From positions 1-63,561 of the forward strand of contig LFMX01000024.1 of NCBI GenBank assembly GCA_001184405.1: DNA of 63,561 nucleotides. Direction: 5' to 3'. Made by a program: the position numbers and the translations under genes. The number at the start of each line of letters is the position of its first letter. Within the stretch, counting starts at the first letter, position 1. The notes under the pieces were generated by a model. That model did not search any database and was not told the origin of the DNA. It saw only the letters and a program-made list of their open reading frames with translations. Of the stretch, positions 59,831-63,561 are shown piece by piece. This DNA comes from Candidatus Burkholderia humilis (GTDB lineage: Bacteria; Pseudomonadota; Gammaproteobacteria; Burkholderiales; Burkholderiaceae).

Positions 59831-61015
59831 TCAGGCAGCCTGATAGACGGTCACGACGCATGCCCCGCCGAGGCCGACGTTGTGCGCCAGCGCCGTCTTC
59901 GCGCCCGCGACCTGACGATCGCCTGCTTGGCCGTGCAACTGCTGCGTGAGCTCGTAGCATTGCGCGAGTCCCGTCGCGCCGAGCGGATGCCCCTTCGACA
60001 GCAATCCGCCCGACGGATTGACGACCCACTTGCCGCCGAACGTATTGTTGCCGTCGTTGATGAGCTTCTCGCCGCCGCCTTCATCGCACAGACCGAGCGC
60101 TTCGTAGGACAGCAGTTCGTCCTGCGCGAAGCAGTCGTGCAGTTCGATCACGTCGATATTTTCCGGTCCGATGCCCGCCTGCTCGTACGCGCTCTTCGCC
60201 GCCGATTGCGTTATGTTGAAGCCGACGACGCGGATCATGTCGCGCGCGTCATACGTGCTCGGCAAGTCGGTCGTCAGCGCCTGTCCGCCGATCGTCACGC
60301 TCTTGCGCAAGCCACGCTTTTTCGCGAACGATTCGGAGACGATCAGCGCCGCCGCGCCGCAGGTCGGCGGGCATGCCATCAGACGCGTGAGCACGCCGTC
60401 CCACAACATTGGCGCGGCCAGCACGTCTTCGGTCGAGACGACATTGCGGAACACCGCGAGCGGATTGCGCGCCGCGTGGCGGCTCGCTTTCGCGCGAATC
60501 TTCGCGAAGGTTTCCAGCTTCGTGCCGTATTTCTTCATGTGCGCCATGCCCGCGCCGGCGAACTGGCGAATCGCGTTGCTCAGCCCTTCGGGACGTCCGA
60601 CGAGCTGATCGGTCATATCGAGCGCGCGTTCGAGCGCACTGGCGTGGTCCGTCTACGCCGACTTCAGCGCGCCCGGTCCCATGAACTCGAAGCCGACCGC
60701 GAGCACGCAGTCCACCGCGCCGCTCTGCACGGCCTGGCGCGCGAGAAAGAGTGCGGAGGAACCCGTCGCGCAATTGTTGTTGACGTTGATGACCGGAATG
60801 CCCGTCATGCCGACGTGATACAGCGCTTTCTGTCCGCAGGTCGAATCGCCTTAGACATAGCCGGCGTACGCCTGTTGCACGTCGGAATAGGACAGACCGG
60901 CATCGGCCAACGCCTGACGCACGGCGGTTGCGCCCATGACGTCGTAGGCATCGCTCGTGCCCAGCTTCTTGAACGGGATCATGCCCACGCCCGCTACAAA
61001 CACTTTGTTGCTCAT
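59831..61015 (-). pseudogene. Thiolase / lipid-transfer-protein family, two in-frame nonsense codons
   Basis: ATG 61015 (MSNKVFVAGVGMIPFKKLGT). The whole 394-codon frame is continuous except for TAA at 60851-60853 ([17 protein letters not shown]) and TAG at 60653-60655 ([19 protein letters not shown]). The nucleophile Cys lies in [15 protein letters not shown]. The C-terminal half is normal: HDCFAQDELLSYEALGLCDE, PSGGLLSKGHPLGATGLAQ, NVGLGGACVVTVYQ. No frameshift is needed. SCP2-thiolase-like enzymes perform retro-aldol or thiolytic chain shortening of acyl-CoAs. Confidence 0.9.
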
Positions 61016-61042
61016 CGGGAATCCTTATCGATAGAAAGTTTT

Positions 61043-62179
61043 TTAGAGCTTGCGGGAAACGAGATCGCGCATGACCTCGCTAGTGCCGCCGTAAATGCAC
61101 ATGACGCGGGCATCCGCGAATGCGCGCGCCACGGGGTACTCGAGCATGTAGCCGTAGCCGCCATGCAGTTGCACCATGTCGTCGCGCGCCTTGCCGAGCG
61201 CTTCGGTGGCGTAGAGCTTGATGACCGCCGCTTCTTCCAGCGTGAAGCGGCGGCGCACATGCTCGGACAAGTAGTGATCGACCATCAGGCGCACCGCGAG
61301 CGTCTGCACCTTGATATCGGCCAGCTTGAACTTGGTGTTCTGGAAATCCCACACGGTCTGATTGAACGCCTTGCGTTCCTTGACGTAGTCGAGCGTGTGT
61401 TCGAGGCATGCTTCGAGTTTGGCCGCTGCGCCGATCGCAATCGACAGACGCTCTTGCGGCAGTTCCGCCATCAGATACGCGAAGCCTTTGCCTTCTTCGC
61501 CGAGACGGTTCGTCACCGGCACGCGCACGTTATCGAAGAACAGTTCGGCGGTGTCCTGTGCATGCTGGCCGACCTTGTCGAGCTTGCGGCCGCGACGGAA
61601 ACCTTCACGGTCCGCCTCCACGACGATCAGACTCACGCCCTTCGATCCCGCCGCCGGATCCGTCTTGTACACCATGATGACGAGATCGGCGTTCAATCCG
61701 TTGCTGATGAACGTCTTGCTGCCGTTGATGACGTAGTCGTCGCCGTCGCGGATGGCGGTCGTGCGAATCGCCTTCAGGTCGCTGCCGGTGCCGGGCTCGG
61801 TCATGCCGATGGCGAGAATCGATTCGCCGCTGCACACCTTCGGCAGCCAGCGCTGTTTTTGTTCTTCGTTGCCGAGCCGCGCGATATACGGCGCGATGAT
61901 GTCCGAGTGCACCGAAAAGCCGAGCCCGCTCACGCCCAGACGCTGCACTTCCTCGTTGAGCACGGCGGCATGCCCGAAATCGCCACCGCCGCCGTATTCG
62001 GTCGGCAGCGTGAGACACAGCAAGCCTTCGCGGCCGGCCTTGAGCCACGTTTCCCGATCGACGCGGCCAGCCTTGTCCCATTCGGCCTGCTTCGGGACGC
62101 ACTCGCGCTGGAGAAAGCGCCGCGCGGTGTCGCGCAGCATTTCGTGGTCGTCGCGGAAAACGGTACGGTTGATCTGCAT
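61043..62179 (-). CDS. Acyl-CoA dehydrogenase
   Basis: 378 residues, open. N-terminal helices, the FAD-binding signature IGMTEPGTGSDLKAIRTTA, the middle beta-domain (VSLIVVEADREGFRRGRKLD) and the C-terminal domain with the catalytic Glu in CIYGGTSEVMRDL. It oxidises acyl-CoA to enoyl-CoA, delivering electrons to ETF. Upstream of the thiolase and downstream of the CoA ligase in one operon-like run. Confidence 0.93.
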   Translation of the reverse strand: MQINRTVFRDDHEMLRDTARRFLQRECVPKQAEWDKAGRVDRETWLKAGREGLLCLTLPTEYGGGGDFGHAAVLNEEVQRLGVSGLGFSVHSDIIAPYIARLGNEEQKQRWLPKVCSGESILAIGMTEPGTGSDLKAIRTTAIRDGDDYVINGSKTFISNGLNADLVIMVYKTDPAAGSKGVSLIVVEADREGFRRGRKLDKVGQHAQDTAELFFDNVRVPVTNRLGEEGKGFAYLMAELPQERLSIAIGAAAKLEACLEHTLDYVKERKAFNQTVWDFQNTKFKLADIKVQTLAVRLMVDHYLSEHVRRRFTLEEAAVIKLYATEALGKARDDMVQLHGGYGYMLEYPVARAFADARVMCIYGGTSEVMRDLVSRKL

Positions 62180-62221
62180 GGTGGATTCCTGAACTTCGAT
62201 GGGTGGCGTCGTCGGTTTGAG

Positions 62222-63561
62222 TTACCGCGCACGAGCGGCATGAGCCACATGAGCGATGTGCGCGGCGGGTTCGGCCTGATAGAGCTCGTCGATGAGATGC
62301 GCGCGGCGCATGCGCGTCACGGCCTGATTGACGTAGCCTTTGTCGGCAATTTCGTTGGCGTCCATCGACGGCGGTTCGTGCATGAGCAGCACGCGCTGGA
62401 CAGCGAGACTCGCGCCGCGCGCGGCCTGCGCGCGCAGACGCTCGCCCAGTTCGGCCACGATGCGCGGATGGCGGGCGAGGGCGGCGGCATCGAGCCCGGC
62501 GAGTTCCGGCGCGAGCCGCTGACACGCGGCAACATTCGGCCACGCGAGCGCGGCAAGATAGTCGTGGTCGTGGCCGCAAATGACGGCATCGGAGATAATC
62601 GGCGCGCACTGGTCGATCAGCGCAAGGCGCGCCGCACCCGTGCGGACCCACGTGCCGTTACTGAGCTTGAAATCCTCGACGATACGGCCGGCGAACAGCA
62701 TGCCGAGCGCGGGATCGCCGGATTGGGCGAGACGCACGGCATCGCCGATCCGGAAGAAGCCTTCTTCGTCGAACGCCGCTGCCGTCAGTTCCGGATGACC
62801 GATGTAACCCGCGAACACGTTCGCGCCGCGCATGCGGATTTCGTATCGGCCGTCGCCGCCTTCGATCGGAATCAGCTTCACTTCGGAGTCAGGCACCGGC
62901 ACGCCGATATTGCCCGGTTCCTCGGTCGACCAGCCGCAATAGGTGCCCATGCCGCTCGTCTCGGTGCACGCGAGACCCGTGCAAAACGCGATGCGCTCGC
63001 CACACGTGGCCACCGCGACACGCTGAATGCGCTGCCAGATGTCCACCGGCAGGCTCGCGCCGCCGTAGCCGAGAAAGCGCACGCCGGAGAACAGGTTGCG
63101 CGCGAGCGCCGCATCGAGTTCGAGTTCGGTCGTGAGTATGGTCCACGCGGACGGCACGCTCGTGAAAACCGTCGGTGCGACTTCGCGCAGATTGCGCACG
63201 GTTTTATCGATGAGACCCGGCACCGGGCGTCCATCGTCGATGTAATGCGTCGCGCCGAACTGGATCGAGCGGCCCAGATTGAGCACGCCGCCCAGACCGT
63301 GGTGCCACGGCAGCCAGTCGAGAAAAACGGGTTGCGTGTCGCGCAGCCAGCCGAGGTTATCGGCGAAATACGCGGCCACCGCCTTGAAATTGCGATACGT
63401 GAGATTCACGCCCTTGGGCGCGCCCGTCGATCCGGACGTGAACAGTACGCGCGCCGTATCGCCGGGTTGAAGCGCGGCGTGCGCGGCTTCGACCGCCGCG
63501 CGGCGCGCGGGCATGAGTTCGTGCGATGCAAGCGTGGCCCAGTCGAGTTGCGCCGCATGAG
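62222..63561 (-). CDS. Feruloyl-CoA synthase-like AMP-binding ligase, 5' end outside window
   Basis: About 445 C-terminal residues are visible, open throughout; the gene continues beyond the right edge. ARVLFTSGSTGAPKGVNLTY is the AMP-binding P-loop, FLGYGGASLPVDIWQ the A4/A5 region and CTGLACTETSGMGTYCGW the adenylate motif; the lid domain follows LGMLFAGRIVEDFKLSNGT. The sequence resembles feruloyl-CoA synthases, which activate hydroxycinnamic acids with ATP and CoA. Together with the dehydrogenase, hydratase, SDR and thiolase it suggests side-chain shortening of an aromatic or similar acid; the actual substrate is unknown. Confidence 0.85.
   Translation of the reverse strand, partial: HAAQLDWATLASHELMPARRAAVEAAHAALQPGDTARVLFTSGSTGAPKGVNLTYRNFKAVAAYFADNLGWLRDTQPVFLDWLPWHHGLGGVLNLGRSIQFGATHYIDDGRPVPGLIDKTVRNLREVAPTVFTSVPSAWTILTTELELDAALARNLFSGVRFLGYGGASLPVDIWQRIQRVAVATCGERIAFCTGLACTETSGMGTYCGWSTEEPGNIGVPVPDSEVKLIPIEGGDGRYEIRMRGANVFAGYIGHPELTAAAFDEEGFFRIGDAVRLAQSGDPALGMLFAGRIVEDFKLSNGTWVRTGAARLALIDQCAPIISDAVICGHDHDYLAALAWPNVAACQRLAPELAGLDAAALARHPRIVAELGERLRAQAARGASLAVQRVLLMHEPPSMDANEIADKGYVNQAVTRMRRAHLIDELYQAEPAAHIAHVAHAARAR

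Noticed and set aside
1109..63561. Stop-codon recoding to explain the in-frame stops
   Set aside because: All three stop codons occur as interruptions, essential genes use them normally, and many genes also have frameshifts and deletions.
1109..63561. All lesions as sequencing errors
   Set aside because: Rejected as the sole cause: deletions of 30-80 bp, tandem duplications, nonsense substitutions and chimeric junctions are not base-calling artefacts, and essential genes are clean. Some single-base homopolymer lesions (baiN, PAAR, tssB) may still be errors.

Overview
The window is GC-rich DNA from a Burkholderiaceae genome, most likely Burkholderia/Caballeronia/Paraburkholderia. The gene order tsaD - baiN - yqeY - dnaG - rpoD - tRNA and the proteins themselves fit that group. 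The most striking global property is that genes outside core information processing and essential metabolism are broken again and again, by nonsense codons, small tandem duplications, deletions between short direct repeats, larger active-site deletions, frameshifts and rearrangement junctions. Most genes expected to be essential (polA, ispA, dxs, folE2, tsaD, yqeY, dnaG, rpoD, a tRNA) are intact. This non-random pattern suggests real genome erosion, as in host-restricted Burkholderia/Caballeronia such as plant leaf-nodule symbionts. That assignment is inference, and some single-base homopolymer lesions could be sequencing errors.

Left part (1-25.5 kb): thrB (partial), a DUF2782 protein, amn (broken), a LOG-family gene (broken), polA, ndh, a Tat-type dienelactone hydrolase (broken in its signal peptide), sseA (active-site cysteine region deleted), a Rieske oxygenase, xseB-ispA-dxs-folE2 (isoprenoid/folate block), a broken LysR-MFS-GST trio, tsaD, baiN (broken), then yqeY-dnaG-rpoD and a CAU-anticodon tRNA.

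Middle part (25.5-49.7 kb): a decayed tyrosine integrase lies just downstream of the tRNA, with a two-repeat type I-F-like CRISPR remnant at its 3' end. Next comes a complete-looking but decayed type VI secretion cluster on the minus strand (vgrG, PAAR, tssA, B, C, hcp, tssE, F, G, J, K, L, M, tagH). No clpV/tssH was found. Only tssA, tssC, hcp, tssJ and tssK remain open. A phage-like LamG gene, a small lipoprotein gene and a second broken vgrG follow. The second vgrG is fused at about 49.69 kb to a headless glycosyltransferase.

Right part (49.7-56.6 kb): a cluster of two glycosyltransferases, a GH2 beta-mannosidase-like protein, a DUF1839 protein, an amino acid:[carrier protein] ligase and an acyl-CoA dehydrogenase fragment. 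Together these suggest a poorly described pathway that activates an amino acid on a carrier protein and couples it to a glycan. The cluster is cut off by an IS110-family end and the 3' end of a group II intron. Beyond this (57-63.5 kb) is an acyl-CoA catabolic cluster: CaiB-type CoA transferase, SDR, MaoC, FAS1-like dehydratase, thiolase, acyl-CoA dehydrogenase and a feruloyl-CoA synthase-like ligase. About half of these genes are broken.
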